This document shows positions 1 through 11,938 of a stretch of 64,000 nucleotides of DNA, piece by piece. Numbering within the stretch: the stretch's first letter is position 1; every line of letters starts with the position of its first letter. A program made the position numbers and the translations under genes. Under the pieces are notes generated by a model. The model searched no databases. It was not told where the DNA came from and was given only the letters and a program-made list of their open reading frames with translations. Source of the stretch: Dasypus novemcinctus (Eukaryota > Chordata > Mammalia > Cingulata > Dasypodidae); contig NC_080695.1 in NCBI RefSeq assembly GCF_030445035.2, forward strand, positions 57,181,954 through 57,245,953, written 5' to 3'.

Positions 1-178
1 ACATACATACATAGATACATAAAATGATACAGAGACAGTAAATGTGGTAAAATGTTAAAACTGGTAGATCTGAGTGTGTGCAGGGGTTATGTTGGCGTTC
101 TTCTGTAGGGGAATAGTATTATATTTGCAACTGTCTTGTAAGTTTGAAATTATTTCAAAATTAAAAGTTTAAAAATGT
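1..178 (+). repeat. L1 3' end fragment
   Basis: The stretch has the usual layout of an old L1 tail: a 'gggttat...gttcttctgtaggggaatag' region followed by a 'gaaattatttcaaaattaaaa' polyadenylation-like end. Similar tails recur near 22720 and 45830. It is cut by the window edge, so its 5' extent is unknown. Subfamily not assigned. Confidence 0.55.
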
Positions 179-187
179 TTATTTAAT

Positions 188-548
188 CAGTTAACAAATG
201 CCTATTATGTGCCTGGCATTTCTTCTGAGAGGTTGTGACACATATGTGAGTGAAACACACAAAGGAGTCTGGGGGAGGGAGATGGTAGAGACATACAATA
301 AATAATAAACATAACTAGTAAGTTATATAGTATGTCGGACAATGATATGTGTTATGGAAAAATAAAGTCGAGCAGGGTAAGGAGGATTTGGAGTGTATAA
401 GGAAGAAAGAGACTAAGGGCAATTTCAACGAGGGTAGGGTAGTGGAGGTATACCTGTTGAGAAGTTACATATGAGCAAAGAATTGAAGGAGTTAAGGGAG
501 TTGGTCATGTGGATATCAGGGGAAGAGCCAGGGCAAAGACCTTGTGGG
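188..548 (-). repeat. L2 LINE 3' fragment, first part
   Basis: Read on the plus strand it shows the reverse complement of the L2 3' end: a 'cctattatgtgcctggca' core, then an 'agacatacaataaataa' region, then 'gaagttacatatgagcaaag' and 'catgtggatatcaggggaagag'. L2 is an old CR1-like LINE shared by mammals. The same L2 seems to resume near 2115 after an LTR and an L1 tail, so it is probably one copy split by two later insertions. Confidence 0.6.
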
Positions 549-549
549 A

Positions 550-998
550 CTAGTCTCACACCCTTGAGAGCTGGATTTAGTATTCACTTCTAATGACTAG
601 AATATGGTGAAAGTGACAATGTGTACACTTGCAGTCTAGATCCTAAAAGACCTGTCAGTTCTCTCTTGAGTGCTGTGTGTTGGATCACTCACTCATGGGG
701 AAGCCATGTTGTGAACAGTGCTATGGAGAGGTTCACATAGTGAGGAGCTGAGGCCACCAACCAACAGCTGTGTAAGGGAGTTTGGAGTCAGATCTGCCCA
801 ATCCAGTCAAGTCATTGCAGACTGCCGCCTCAGCTGACATCATAACTTGAACCTCATGAGAGACCTTGAGCCAAAACTACCCAGCTAAGCCACTCCTGGA
901 TTTCTAATTCTCCAAAACTCCATGAGATAATAAATGTTTGTCATTTTAATACATTAAACTTTGAATTATTTGTTACACAGCAGTAGATAATTAATACA
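550..998 (+). mobile_element. MLT1-like LTR (ERVL-MaLR fossil)
   Basis: The 3' half matches the MLT1 layout: 'gaggccaccaaccaacagc', 'ttgagccaaaactacccagc', then 'gataataaatg' and a terminal 'gataattaataca'. It looks like a solo LTR with no internal viral sequence. It sits inside an L2 copy, so it is younger than that L2. A eutherian-age fossil. Confidence 0.6.
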
Positions 999-1079
999 GA
1001 GCCTAAAGCCATACAGAAGAAATTGTAAACATACATAAAAGATAACAGATCTTGCAGAGATGAAAGTCACAATGCAAGA

Positions 1080-2110
1080 AATTTTTCTTTTTTTTTTGCT
1101 TTGTTTTTGGGGAGGCTTTAGATTACAGAAAAGTTAGAACTATGGCAGGGCTAGATCACTGGTGCAGGGTGTCAGTGGTGGGGGTATGTGTGGGGAAGGA
1201 TGCACCTGGAGCATGCCTCCATAGATTATAAATGTGTTCATGTGGTCATAGGGTATTATCTCAGTGGATAGAGACCAACCCAATAACCAACATAATATTA
1301 AATTCCCATTCTGGGGAGTCATGCTAAATTCTCCAATAGAGTGGCAAGACTCTCTAGAGCATATAGTGCCTAGTGAAGGAGGACAGACCAATATGCCAGA
1401 CCCTTGATATTAATTCTTGTAATTAAGAACCTTATTCTTGTAAAATCAAAACTTAGCCTAGTAATATGTATTGCCTAAGAGTTACTTCCTGAAAACCTCC
1501 TTGTTACTCAAATGTGACTTCTCTATAAGCCAAGCTCAGCATATAAACTCACGACCTTCCTCCTAGTGGAACCTGACTCCCAGGGATGAGCCTCCCTGGC
1601 ACTGCGGGATTATTATCAAGTGCCTACTAGCAGTGCATTTGGAAAAAGACCTTGACCAAAAGGGGGAAATATCAAGTACAAAAGAGCTTTTATGGTTAAG
1701 CGATTTCAAAGTGAAGCAGGGGGTCATTCCAGAGGTTACACTTAGGCACACCTCAGGAGGCTCTCACTAACTGCCACAGTAAACCATGCCTATAGGCAGG
1801 GCACACAATCCCAGGAGGTTGGCACCCCCTCAGAGGGCCTCACCTGGAATATGTGTTAACCTACTTCCCTACTGTAAAAGAGTTAGACTCATTTATAATT
1901 TCTCTACACAGGGTTCTTCTGCCCCTTTCATTTGATCCTATAATTAGCACTATATCCATCAAATATATGTTCCAGAGACTTAAATCTTTGGTCTGTTCAT
2001 ATGCTGGTTAAGCCCTGAATCTCAGCAGAGTTGCAACATCCACTCTTCCAGTGGAGAGAGTTCATCAGACTCACCCAGAACAACTAATAAAATGATGATG
2101 ATAGACAACA
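1080..2110 (+). repeat. xenarthran-type L1 long 3' tail
   Basis: This segment belongs to a repeat family seen several times in the window (10899-11740, 17037-17785, 27640-27977, 37626-37923). Marker phrases are 'gacctgactcccagggatga', 'ccttgaccaaaaggggg' and 'gccctgaatctcagcagag'. I read it as the long 3' untranslated region of an L1 lineage because other copies end in A-rich tails with target duplications. No open L1 protein is visible in it. The class assignment is from memory. Confidence 0.45.
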
Positions 2111-2114
2111 CCTA

Positions 2115-2350
2115 TCCCAAAAAAACAGAATATCTACAGAACCTAAAGGAGAGTGCGCCTGGAGAATCTGAGGAATGAGGAAGGAATGACAGAAACTGAG
2201 GTCAGAAGAGTCTAGGCAATCGGTGATACATAGGGCCTTCCAAGACCATCCTAAGAATTGTGGCTTTTCCATGGAGTGAGGTGGAGAACCATCGCAGGCC
2301 TTTGAGAAGAGGCATAACATGAGATGACTTACTGATCTGACAACTGAAAA
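2115..2350 (-). repeat. L2 LINE fragment, second part
   Basis: Antisense L2 features continue here: 'gacagaaactgaggtcagaag', 'agggccttccaagaccat' and 'aggcctttgagaagaggcataacatgag'. Order and orientation fit the L2 piece at 188-548, separated by an LTR and an L1 tail. Confidence 0.5.
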
Positions 2351-3006
2351 AGTAGTTTTAAGCAATCGTTTGCTAGGATTTTTAGTATTTCATTACAAAT
2401 CCAATTTGTACATATGACCTTTCAGAAAGCTTTTTCTTTTACTTTTACTTTTTCTCCTTTGCCTCTAATTTCTGGTCTTGAGTATCCTGTCAGGCCTGTG
2501 TTTTCACCAAAGGCTTCCTTGGACATTTAAACTGTGATCTGAAAGTGAATCTTACATTCTGGTATCCAATAAATCTCCAAACCTTATCATTCTCCCTCCA
2601 AGCAACAATCCAGGAACAACATTCTGGACTTCAGCAGGGCTATTTTTAAAACTTTGTAAGCCCCACACACTCTTTCTTTTAGCATCGAAGGTATTAAAAA
2701 GTACCTACTTCCTATATTAAATATGATCTATATGGCTATATAACTATAAGCCCTGCAGATGACTGGTGAATATTAAGCTTTGTTCTGAAACAAATACAGT
2801 AATTTTTATTTTTTAAGAGCTTTTTTTGTAGTTTGAAGCCATACATATGCATATATATGTATGTGTGTACACACACACACATACACACATGCATTTCAAG
2901 TCTCAGACCTTTGTATAAACCTTTGAAAGACCAAAGACCTTAAGCACTATGCTCACAGAGCCTCAACGATAATATAACCAGGAACTATATCTTTATACCC
3001 CCTGGA
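2351..3006. other. no gene seen; short dinucleotide repeat
   Basis: AT-rich sequence without a recognised gene or repeat, apart from a short alternating tg/ca microsatellite around 2858-2893. The short open frames here have no family features. Confidence 0.5.
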
Positions 3007-3349
3007 AAAGGGTTTCTCAGCCTTGGCATGACTGGTACTTTCAGGTGGATAATTTTTGTTCATTAGGGGCATTGTAGAATGTTTAGCAGCATGCCTGGCC
3101 TCTACCCACCAGATGCCAGTAGCATGCCCGCTCCTCCCCCACCTCCTGTCCAAACAACCAAGATGGCTCCAGGCACTGCCAAATGTCCCCTGGGTGTAGG
3201 GTTGCCAAATAAATACAGAATTCCCAGTTGAATTTCAGATAAACATTGTTTATCTGAAATTCAAATTTAACTGAGTGTCCTGTATTTTCATTCGCTGAAT
3301 CTGATAACGCTACCTAGGGGGTAAAATCATCCCCAACTGAGAACCACTG
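3007..3349 (-). mobile_element. MER20 hAT transposon, interrupted
   Basis: Antisense MER20: 'gggtttctcagccttggca', 'gaatgtttagcagcatgcctgg', 'ctctacccaccagatgccag', then 'caaatgtcccctggg', and after an interruption 'aaaatcatccccaactgag' and 'aaccactgg'. The break is a separate palindromic element at 3197-3316. MER20 is a non-autonomous hAT element with no coding capacity. Confidence 0.7.
3197..3316. mobile_element. palindromic MITE inside MER20
   Basis: The insert begins tagggttgcc and ends with a degraded inverted copy (gataacgctaccta). Its interior is a near-perfect inverted repeat: 'tttcagataaacattg' faces 'gtttatctgaaattcaa'. A second, larger copy of the same family is at 30925-31556. 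The family may be MER53, but I am not certain of the name. Confidence 0.55.
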
Positions 3350-4353
3350 GCCTGAATCTTAATTTCTACTCTCACCTTCCCTCCCCTTTGCCACATGCTT
3401 GAGGTTCAATAGTCTCATTACTTATAACTTAGCCCGCTAGCAAAGTGAAAGAAATGTACTTTCTTCAATTTTAGGAGGCTTCTAGGCATGAAGGTAATTA
3501 ATGCCAATGTCCAAACTTATTTACACAGAAAGGAACCAATGCATGCTTATTGGGCTCCTTTGGGCAACGCACTGGGCTGGAGGAATGCAGAGGAAATATA
3601 AAACACAGTACTTAGTGTTACAGTTCTTTCAGAATTTGACAAGCAGGTTTTCCAGCCCTAGCCAGAAGGCTCTAAAAAAAATAAAAGGCCTTAATTTCAG
3701 TGAGCTTCAATTTAGTTTGGAGCAAAGATAATAGATATGAGACAGCTTACAACACAAAATAATATATAATTAAGTGCTAAATTATGTGGTACGGACTACA
3801 AATGCTTAAAGAGCGGGCAGGGATGACTTTATGGCAAAAGGGCTGAGGCTCGGCTTTGAAAACAAACTTTAAAGTACAGAGTAGTTACTCAACTGAAATA
3901 TTTGTTGACTATATGGATGAATGAATGTGTAGTAGGTACTACAGTGAACTATTACTCTGAGTTCCCCACCACCGTTTAGTTTCTCGATGACCCTTTCCCA
4001 GCCCTGGCAGCTCGGGGGAAGTAAGGTAGAGTAAAAGAATGCAGATAACCCAGAAGTCAATAATTAACTTTTGGATTTCAAAACAGTCTTTAGCAACTCA
4101 TCTTGGAAGGATAATGTTCAAATAGGTCTTATGGTCCTCAAACCTTAGCTTTGAATAACAAAAGAAAAGTTACAAAAGGCTCAGAGCATAAAGTTTCTGC
4201 ACTGATTAACATATCTGTGAAGAGTAAATGAGAATCAGCCTGCCTTGCCCTGCGAGGCAGATTCTTTCTCCAGAAGGAGCAGGAATGGAAGGTGAAGGGT
4301 TGGAGGAGAGAAGTCACTGGGCTGGAAATAAAGTCTATGGACAAGAGTTGAGG
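3350..4353. other. no gene or clear repeat seen
   Basis: Mostly unique-looking AT-rich sequence. Part of 3500-3840 ('cttattgggctcctttgg', 'gacagcttacaacacaa') could be a very old L2-like remnant, but I cannot support it firmly. Confidence 0.4.
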
Positions 4354-4445
4354 CGGGGGATGCGGACTGTAGCTCAAGTGGTTGAGCGCCTGCTTCCCAT
4401 TGACTCAGCAGGGACAGGAGTTGAGTCAGTGCTGGAGGTTGCCCC
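4354..4445 (+). repeat. short DAS-type SINE monomer
   Basis: A tRNA-like head is visible: 'gtagctcaagtggttgagcg' (A-box region), 'cctgcttccca', then a degraded B-box. It matches the short monomer form seen elsewhere in the window (for example 35128 and 44364). It is a transposed tRNA relic, not a tRNA gene. Confidence 0.6.
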
Positions 4446-5849
4446 CTCCCCCAGGCTGAACACTGAACTTCACCCGCAAAAGGGAGTTGGGTCAAGGCTC
4501 ACAGATGGCCCAGTCGCTCCCTGAATGAATGCTAGCCATGGCCCTGCCCAGGGGATACATAGCAGCTCTCCTCACTCTCCTTGCAAGGCAGGCACAGACA
4601 AGCAGTGGCCAGATGTGACTCTGCCCTATCTAGATTACCCATGTGGATAGCCTGTTTTCTGCAACCCCAGGGGAAGGATGGCCTGGAAAGCCTCGACACC
4701 CATGCTGAATGGAGCCAGCTCTAGAATACCACTTGAACCAGGAGACAGCAAGGAAACACTAACTGGACAAAAACTGTTTGACCAGTGAGTAGGGTTTGAA
4801 TAAAATGGAGGTTAGAACTAGACATGCCAGGAGGGAACATGTGAGCAAGTGTCAGATGTTCTGATGCGACAGTGAGGAAGCAAAGCTGCAGCAGTGGAAG
4901 CCGGGAGGGGAGTAATAAATAAGTGGTTGATTTTAGTTTTGAACATTTATCTTTATTGCTCATCATTCTTTCTCTGCGTTCACATTTAAACTTTGCTTCC
5001 TCTAGCTTCCTCCTTGCAGTGTGCTATTTTATACACCTTTTTTTTTTCTTTTTAGATAGTAAAAAGTTTTTCATTTCTTTAGATAAAAACATAATGCCTC
5101 CAAAATGTTGAGAAGAATGACTCACAAGATATATATTGCCATTTTTAATTTCCTCCAGAGGATACAATAAACTACTTGTAATCATTAGTTCTATTCAAAA
5201 ATTCACACATTACCCACAGGGAATATTCTAATACTACTTTCACAAATTCATTATTGGCCAAAAGGGCTGGAAATCTTGGTTGAATTTAGCATTATTTATC
5301 ACTATGGAGCAAAGGCAGCCTGCAAAAACTTGAAAAAATATAATTTCTGCCTAGTGGGTTTATACTCTGCTGTTCAGCAAATTAATTTAATACTTTGTGT
5401 CTCTTTATTAAACCCTAAATAGTAAATGCTTTTCTCTAGCATTCCACCCATGCACAAACTGATTTACTTCCCACTTATTTTCAAGAGCAAAAAAAGAAAC
5501 TAGCCAAACTCTACAAGAACCTTTACTGACCTACATTTTTCCCTGAGGGTGTTCTCTTCATCTTCAATTTAGAGATCTGTTATTGAAGAAATCAAGGGAA
5601 CAAGGAGTATTTTCAGTTTGACTTAGTTGTTTTTGTTTCAATTTTCTAATTTACAATCCTTAAACAGAAGGGTTGATTCAAACAGAATGATGCACAAAAA
5701 TAAAGCAAACCTGAAACCTGAGCTCTGTATGTAACTTTATTTCATTTGCTCCAATTCCTTTTTGAATTAGAGAACTAAAAGCTAAGCGTTGTATACAGGG
5801 AAGAAAATCCCATCTCGTATACTTCGAATTAACTTCCAGAGAGCTACTT
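4446..5849. other. no gene or clear repeat seen
   Basis: Unremarkable intergenic sequence. I found no exon, repeat signature or structured element. Confidence 0.4.
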
Positions 5850-6383
5850 ACTATTCCCATTGGTGGACCCCAGAAGATCATGGCCTTAGAACTAATTCAT
5901 TCCTGTGCATGTAAACCTATTGTAAGTGGGTCTTTTGATTAAATCACTTCAGTTAAGGGCTTTTGATTAGATTGAGTGTACCCTCAATTAAATAGGATTA
6001 AGGGTGGGTCCTAATCCTTTTACTAAAGTCCTTTATAAACGGAAGAAAGCAGAGACACAGACAAAAACTCCTAGAAGCTGAGACCAACATAACCCAGGAA
6101 AGAGAAAGCCACAGGAAGAGAGAAAAAGCCATAGGCAGCCAGAAGCTGAAAGCAACGGAGCCTGGAGGGGAAGGTAGAGACTGGCAGACACTGCCATTGT
6201 GCCCTGACATGTGCCTGATTGTCCACAGCTGCAACTTGGGGAGAAAGCATCTCCTGATGATGCCTTGATTTAGACATTCTTCACAGCCTCAGAACTGTAA
6301 GCTTTTAAGTTAACAAACCCCAATTGTAAAAGCCAATCTACTTCTGGTATAGTGCCTTGGCAGCCTTTAGCAAACTAAAATGC
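5850..6383 (+). mobile_element. MaLR/ERVL-like solo LTR fossil
   Basis: It shares a fixed order of blocks with several other copies in the window: a 'cctgtgcatgtaaacctattg' start, 'aagggcttttgattagatt', 'cctttataaacggaag', 'atgatgccttgatttaga', 'aactgtaagctttta', and an end at 'tttagcaaactaaaatg'. Sister copies at 41804 and 42412 have 5-bp target duplications, which marks the family as an LTR. No viral genes accompany it. Confidence 0.6.
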
Positions 6384-6734
6384 CATTTTATCCACAAGTT
6401 TGATTATAATATAAAAACAACAAAAAAAGGACCTAAAATGAAGATGCAATAAATTCAGAAAGGGTACGAATTGGTTCAGATCCCTGAGCCACAGCAAGCT
6501 CTATAGTTACCTCAAACATGTATGTATATGCATTTATAAACAAAATAAATGTTCGCTAGACTCAGCTACAGTACAATTCAACATGTTTTTCAAATACATA
6601 TTTTTAGTTCCTTCTTTGAATATGTACAGGGAAGTTTATTTCAGCCAAGACAGTAAGGAAGAATTTTAAATATAGAAGAAATTGGTGAGATCAGAGGAGC
6701 CACAGGACACCAGGTCAGTGGAAAATACAGCAGC

Positions 6735-7168
6735 TGTGTCTTGGTCTCCCAGCTGCTATGACAAATATCACCGAATGGGATGGCTTAACAACCAGAATTT
6801 ATTGGCTCATGGTTTCAAAGGCTAGAAGACTTTCTTCCTCCAGGGTCAGTAGCATTCTGGCTGGCTGGCCATCTTTGGGGTTACTTGGTTTTTCCATGAC
6901 GTGGTGATATCCTCTCCTTTCTCTTCCAGGTTCAATTGACTTCCAGCTTCTGGCTTCTCCCCATGACTTTTTCTTACTAGGTCTGAATTTCTTCTGTTTA
7001 TAAAGGACTCCAGTCATCAGATTAAGGCCCGTCCTCACTCCGTTGGGCCATACCCTCACTAAAACAACATCCTCTAGAGATTCTGTTTACAAAGAGCTCA
7101 CACCCACAGGAATGCAGACTTAGACCAAAAACATGCGTTTTGTGGGGTACATAATTCAGCCTACCACA
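6735..7168 (-). mobile_element. MaLR/ERVL-like solo LTR fossil, second subfamily
   Basis: Runs from a 'tgtgtcttggtctccc' start to 'cagcctaccaca'. Internal landmarks are 'ggcttaacaaccagaattta', 'ttataaaggactccag' and 'cacacccacaggaatgcag'. The same subfamily occurs at 14642-15078. Solo LTR, no internal region. Confidence 0.55.
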
Positions 7169-7583
7169 TTCAGCAACTTGAAGTGGAGGGTTAAGTTTAC
7201 CTATTCAGTACTAACAAGAGGAATCTTAATACTATTTTTTTCTATTTATGCTACAAAAAGAATGGCTTTTTGAAGTCACTTGGGAATAATTTCCATTCTA
7301 AATTTTCAGTTTATGAGAGCACAAACACATACATAGGAAATGGGCCAGCATATGGAAGACTTTAAAGAGACAAAGAACATACATAAACAGTTAAGAACAA
7401 CTTGTTTCTTAGCCCAAAGTAAAGGCATTGATCTTGTATTTGCAATAAAGATGATTAGGGAAGATTACAAGATACAAATTATTACCTTTACATATTTCTT
7501 AGAATATTCCTATTACCAATGAAACAATACAGCCACGGTCATTTGCTGTACTTAATTAAAACTCACTTATTTTTCATATATAC

Positions 7584-8077
7584 TGTATTAGTCAGCCAAA
7601 GGGGTACTGATGAAAAATACCAGAAATTGGCTGGTTTTTATAAAGGGTATTTATTTGGGGTAGGAGCCTACAGATACCAGGCCATAAAGCATGAGTTACT
7701 TCCCTCACCAAAGTCTATTTCACTTGTAAGTTGGCTGCCAACGCCTGTGAAGGTTCAGACTTCCTGGGTTCCTCCCTTCCAGGGTCTTGCTTCTCTCTGG
7801 GTTCAAGGTTTCTTTCTTCCCAGGGCTTGCTTCTTCCTGGGCTCAGGTTTCCTCTCTTCCTGGGGCTAGCTTCTCTTCCCTCTGTGAGCTTACTTCCCGG
7901 GGCTCCAGCTTAAGTCTTTAGCATCAAACTCCAACATCAAAACTCCAACATCAGAAACCCTCAGTTCTGTTCTTTGCCATGCCCTAATCATAACTCAAAC
8001 ATGCCTAGGTACAGCTCAGATTACAAATATAATTCAGTATCTATTTTTGGAATTCATAACCATATGAAACTGCTACA
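7584..8077 (-). mobile_element. MaLR/ERVL-like solo LTR fossil
   Basis: Begins tgtattagtcagccaaa and ends gaaactgctaca on the plus strand, as does the better-bounded copy at 41804-42327. The flanks tatac and tacac agree at four of five bases, a plausible 5-bp target duplication. A short pyrimidine-rich tandem motif (cttcctggg / cttctctctggg) fills its middle. Confidence 0.55.
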
Positions 8078-9191
8078 TACACTAAATCACTTTACATCAA
8101 AATTTTAATGTACTTATTTTATACATAAAATTTAAACTTGAAAATGAAGCAACTGATGTTGCTTTTACAATAATTTCCACTCAATAAAAGAAAAAAACAC
8201 TCTGGTTCTATAACTCACAGGAATAGGTCACTGAAACAAATATTGGAAAATAAGAGTTCTTCATCATGAATACTAAAAAGGCAATATTCAGACACATCAG
8301 GTGTGTGACTCAATATTTGACCGCAGTAGAGAGGTTGGAAAGAAACAACCAACATGTTCTGAATCCTTCACTAAGAACCATCATCGGGCACTGTTGTAGT
8401 CTCAGCTGCAAAGGGGCTTACAATCCAACTGGAATCAATGCTGAGCTCCAAACTTTGGGAGAAAATACACATTCCATCCACTAGCAATCTGAAATGAAAA
8501 TGCAATCAGTTCTTCTCCTATTATTTGGTAATTATGTGGCTACCTAGCTGAACTTCCATTTTCAGGTCAAATAGATTTTCTTGTCCTATAGAGTAGCTGT
8601 GGGAAGAGCAGATGACCACCTACATACTATGATTTCAGGGGTCCCGGGAATCATTTCACAGCAATTCTGCAACAGTTGTGAGCCGATGGTCCTCTTTCAC
8701 TGACAACCACACTCTGAACCACAAACTATATGAATACACATGAGCAAGAGTCATCCAGCAGTTTAGAGAAGGGTGAGTGGTGCTCACCCCCCAGCCCCTG
8801 TGATCCCACCCGGCTCTCAGAGGCAAAGACTCTAGTCCTGTGGAGGTGGTGAGTGGCGTGAAGGGATGATTTTTCAGAGGGAAATGTGGAAGACAGGCTA
8901 GGGTAAGTAAATCTACCCAAGAAAACAAAATGATTTCCCAAGCTAAGGGCCTAGAAGGGGAGAAGGTCTGGACTGTGCTGAGCTTAAGACTGGATATCAT
9001 AGAAGGCTGAAAGTGAAAGGTAGATCAGTCCCAACCTCTCAGAACTAGTCAAGAAGGAAAGAGCAACAGATGAGAAACCACAAACGATATTCTGACTCAT
9101 TCAGCAATATTACAGAGTTCTTGCCACGTGCCATTGTACAGGACATTTCAGGTACAAAAGTGAATATGAAACACAGCCTTTCCTCAGGAAG
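8078..9191. other. no gene or clear repeat seen
   Basis: No exon or repeat could be supported. A short piece near 9100-9190 ('cttgccacgtgccattgt', 'tcctcaggaagctccgtc') may be an L2 remnant. Confidence 0.35.
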
Positions 9192-9201
9192 CTCCGTCTA
9201 G

Positions 9202-9394
9202 GTGAATAACTTCCTTGTTGGTCTGCTTTTTTGTTTTTTTATTATTACTGAAATAATGATTACTCTAATAATGGCTGAAGTGAAGGATGCACAACTATGT
9301 GATTCTACTAAATACCACTGATTATACACTTTGGATGAACTGTATGCTTTATTAATATGTAGCAATAAAATTGATTTGTTAAAAAAAACAAACA
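9202..9394 (+). repeat. 5'-truncated L1 3' end
   Basis: A typical L1 terminal segment ('gatgcacaactatgtgattc', 'ttatacactttggatgaact', 'caataaaattgatttgtt') ends in an A-rich tail. It is flanked by ctccgtctag (9192) and ctctgtctag (9395), a 10-bp target duplication with one difference. This is a short truncated L1 insertion. Confidence 0.6.
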
Positions 9395-10377
9395 CTCTGT
9401 CTAGTAGGGAATATAAACATGGAAACAATGACCACACAGTGTGGAGGACTCACAATAGATTGCAGTGGTCTTTCCAAAGTTGGTTTCAGTCCAATGGGAA
9501 GTAGATAGCATGATATAAAATATATCAGAGAAGTCTCCTGCCAAAATACACCCTCTTCTTTCCTCCCACAGTAATATTTCCTGAAATTCTATCCAGAGAT
9601 TAATTTGTGTTAGCAATAAAAAGAATTCAGCTAGAAAGGCTGTCATCCACATCTCAGTAAATTAGCTTAATAAGCCTTCTTTTCTAACATCTTGCTGAAA
9701 TAAGCCACATGAAAAAAAAAATGGAAGTTTTGAGAGGTGAGGAACCTATTTGGAAGATAGGCACTCTAGCTGGGGAGAACAAAATGGAAAGGGTACCTGG
9801 AAGAAGGAGGAGGACTAAGAATGTCAGAAAAGAAAGGAGAACCTAATAATGTCTGTTCTCTTCAAAATTCTCCTTAGGACGGTTCCTTCCACCTTTTCTT
9901 CTCCCAGAGACAAGACTCTGCCACTATCTTTTCTAAGGCAAGGCTGGCATATCACTTAGAAGCTCGGGAACCTAACCTCATTTCAATTCTTCTGCCTTCC
10001 TGGAGCATTTGGGTGGTCGTGGTGGGAAATATGGGGGTGGAGGGGTGACAGACAAGGGAGTATAATGTGGCCATTTAACAGTGAAAGAGGAAGAAAGATG
10101 TGGGTGAATAAAGATTCAGGTAAGGAAAGGGAGCAATAACTAGAAGGTGACAAGCTTTTACTTTATATATATCAGAAACATTTCTATTTCCTTCTATTTG
10201 CTGGGTTAGCTACTATTCACAGCTCTTCATTGGGTCTTTATCATTTAACTCCAGACACAAACAATGTTTAAAATCCATGCTTCCCCTTTCACTTATTTGC
10301 TGTTCAGGGTACTGAAAGAGAAATTTCCAATAGTTCTAATTGTATTTTTGGTGACTTGGTTTCCTTGGATTCTATAT
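9395..10377. other. no gene or clear repeat seen
   Basis: Nothing recognisable. The 63-codon frame near 10264 runs into the LTR at 10378 and is not a gene. Confidence 0.4.
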
Positions 10378-11863
10378 TGTTTTAGTTTGCTAAAGACTGC
10401 CAGTGCAAAATACCAGAAATGGGTTGACTTTTCTCATAGGAATGTACCAGGGTAGAAGCTTACAGGTCCAAGGCTGCAAAAATGTCCAAATCAAGGCATC
10501 ATCAAGAGATGCTGTCTTATCAAGTTGCAGCTATGGGCAATCAGGCACACATGGCAATGTCATCTAAGATGGTTTCTCTTAGAGATCAGCTGTGGGCAAT
10601 CAAGCACATGGCAGGGTATAATGGCAGCCAGCTCACCTCTTCCCTCTCCTTAGGCCTGTAGCTAGTTCAGCTTTGGGCTGCTCCTTCTGTGGTTTCTCTC
10701 TGTGGGTTTCTCTTTTGCAGCTGCAGGCAATCCTGGAGTCCTCTTTCACATGTCAGGGTAAAATGGCAGCTTTTCCTCTTCTCCATTTATATAGGACTCC
10801 AGTGAAAGGATTAAGACCCACTCTGGGTTCCTCAGTCTAATCAAAGGTCCTTAAATGAAGCGATCTAATCAAAAGTGATCTAATCAAAAGTTTCCTTTTT
10901 CTATGGTCATGGCAGATGCGGTTCACTGCCATGTCAGTTGGCCCTTCTTTGGAGCTGGTGTTTCTGCGTGATGGAGCTGGACACAGATGGGATCTCTTTT
11001 CACAAGACTTTCATGCTACTTTACTGGAATTGTAGTTGGTGCTGGGGTTTAAGATATATCTAGGGGATTTGAATCTCTGGACTGACAATATGATAGCCAG
11101 GCCCTGAGCCTCAACAGACTTCAACTCCTGCACTCTGATTTATTGGACTTACCCCACTCAGCTAACATGGAGTTGAAGAATGTCAACCACCACACCATGG
11201 AGCCTAGAGTGCCTACAACTGAAAGCAGGAGGATTGCATCCAGTATCCATGTGGAATCTAAGCCTCCTCTTGACATAGATGTGCAATGGACACAACCAAT
11301 CCAAGGTCCACAGAGAAAATGTGGCATTGGTGTGGGAAAAGTGGCCATGGTGGCTGATGGGGGCAGGGAATGGGAGGAAGAGATGAGATGTGGAGGCGTT
11401 TTCGGGACTTGGAGTTGTCCTGGGTGGTGCTTCAGGGACAATTACGAGACATTGTAGATCCTCCCAGGGCCCACTGGATGGAACGTGGGAGAGTATGGGC
11501 TATGATGTGGACCATTGACCATGAGGTGCAGCGATGCCCAGAGATATACTTACCAAATGCAATGGATATGTCATGATGATAGGAGAGAGTATTGCTGTGG
11601 GGGGAGTGGTGGGGTGGGGGCGGTGGGGTTGAATGGGACCTCATATTTTTTTAATGTAATATTTTTTAAAAATGAATTAAAAAATTAAAAAAAATAAAAT
11701 AAAATGTATTTAACATTTTCCAAGAACTGGGGAAAAAAAAAAAAGTTCCCTTCACTGAATCTAACCAAAAGGTCCCATGTAAATAAATAGGTTTACATGC
11801 ACAGGAATGGGTTAGCTTAAGAACATAATTTTCTGGGGTCCACAAAAGACTCAAACCAGCACA
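10378..11863 (-). mobile_element. MaLR/ERVL-like LTR fossil split by an L1 tail
   Basis: Left part 10378-10898 starts 'tgttttagtttgctaaag' and contains 'catttatataggactccag' and 'gatctaatcaaaagt'. Right part 11741-11863 continues in order with 'tctaaccaaaaggtcccat', 'gggttagcttaagaacata' and 'tctggggtcc'. An L1 3' tail lies between them. Solo LTR. Confidence 0.6.
10899..11740 (+). repeat. xenarthran-type L1 3' tail inserted in an LTR
   Basis: It carries the markers of this family: 'gtgtttctgcgtgatggag', 'ccctgagcctcaacagactt', 'ttttcgggacttggagttg', and an A-rich end. The target duplication aaaagtttcctt (10887-10898) / aaaagttccctt (11741-11752) brackets it. The insertion splits the LTR at 10378-11863. 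Frames of about 100 codons inside it are chance frames. Confidence 0.55.
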
Positions 11864-11938
11864 TAGGCATATGAGTAAAACTGGATTAAATCTAGCCAAT
11901 GCAAGATCAAAATCTTCAGGCACAAAAAGTTTCTAACA

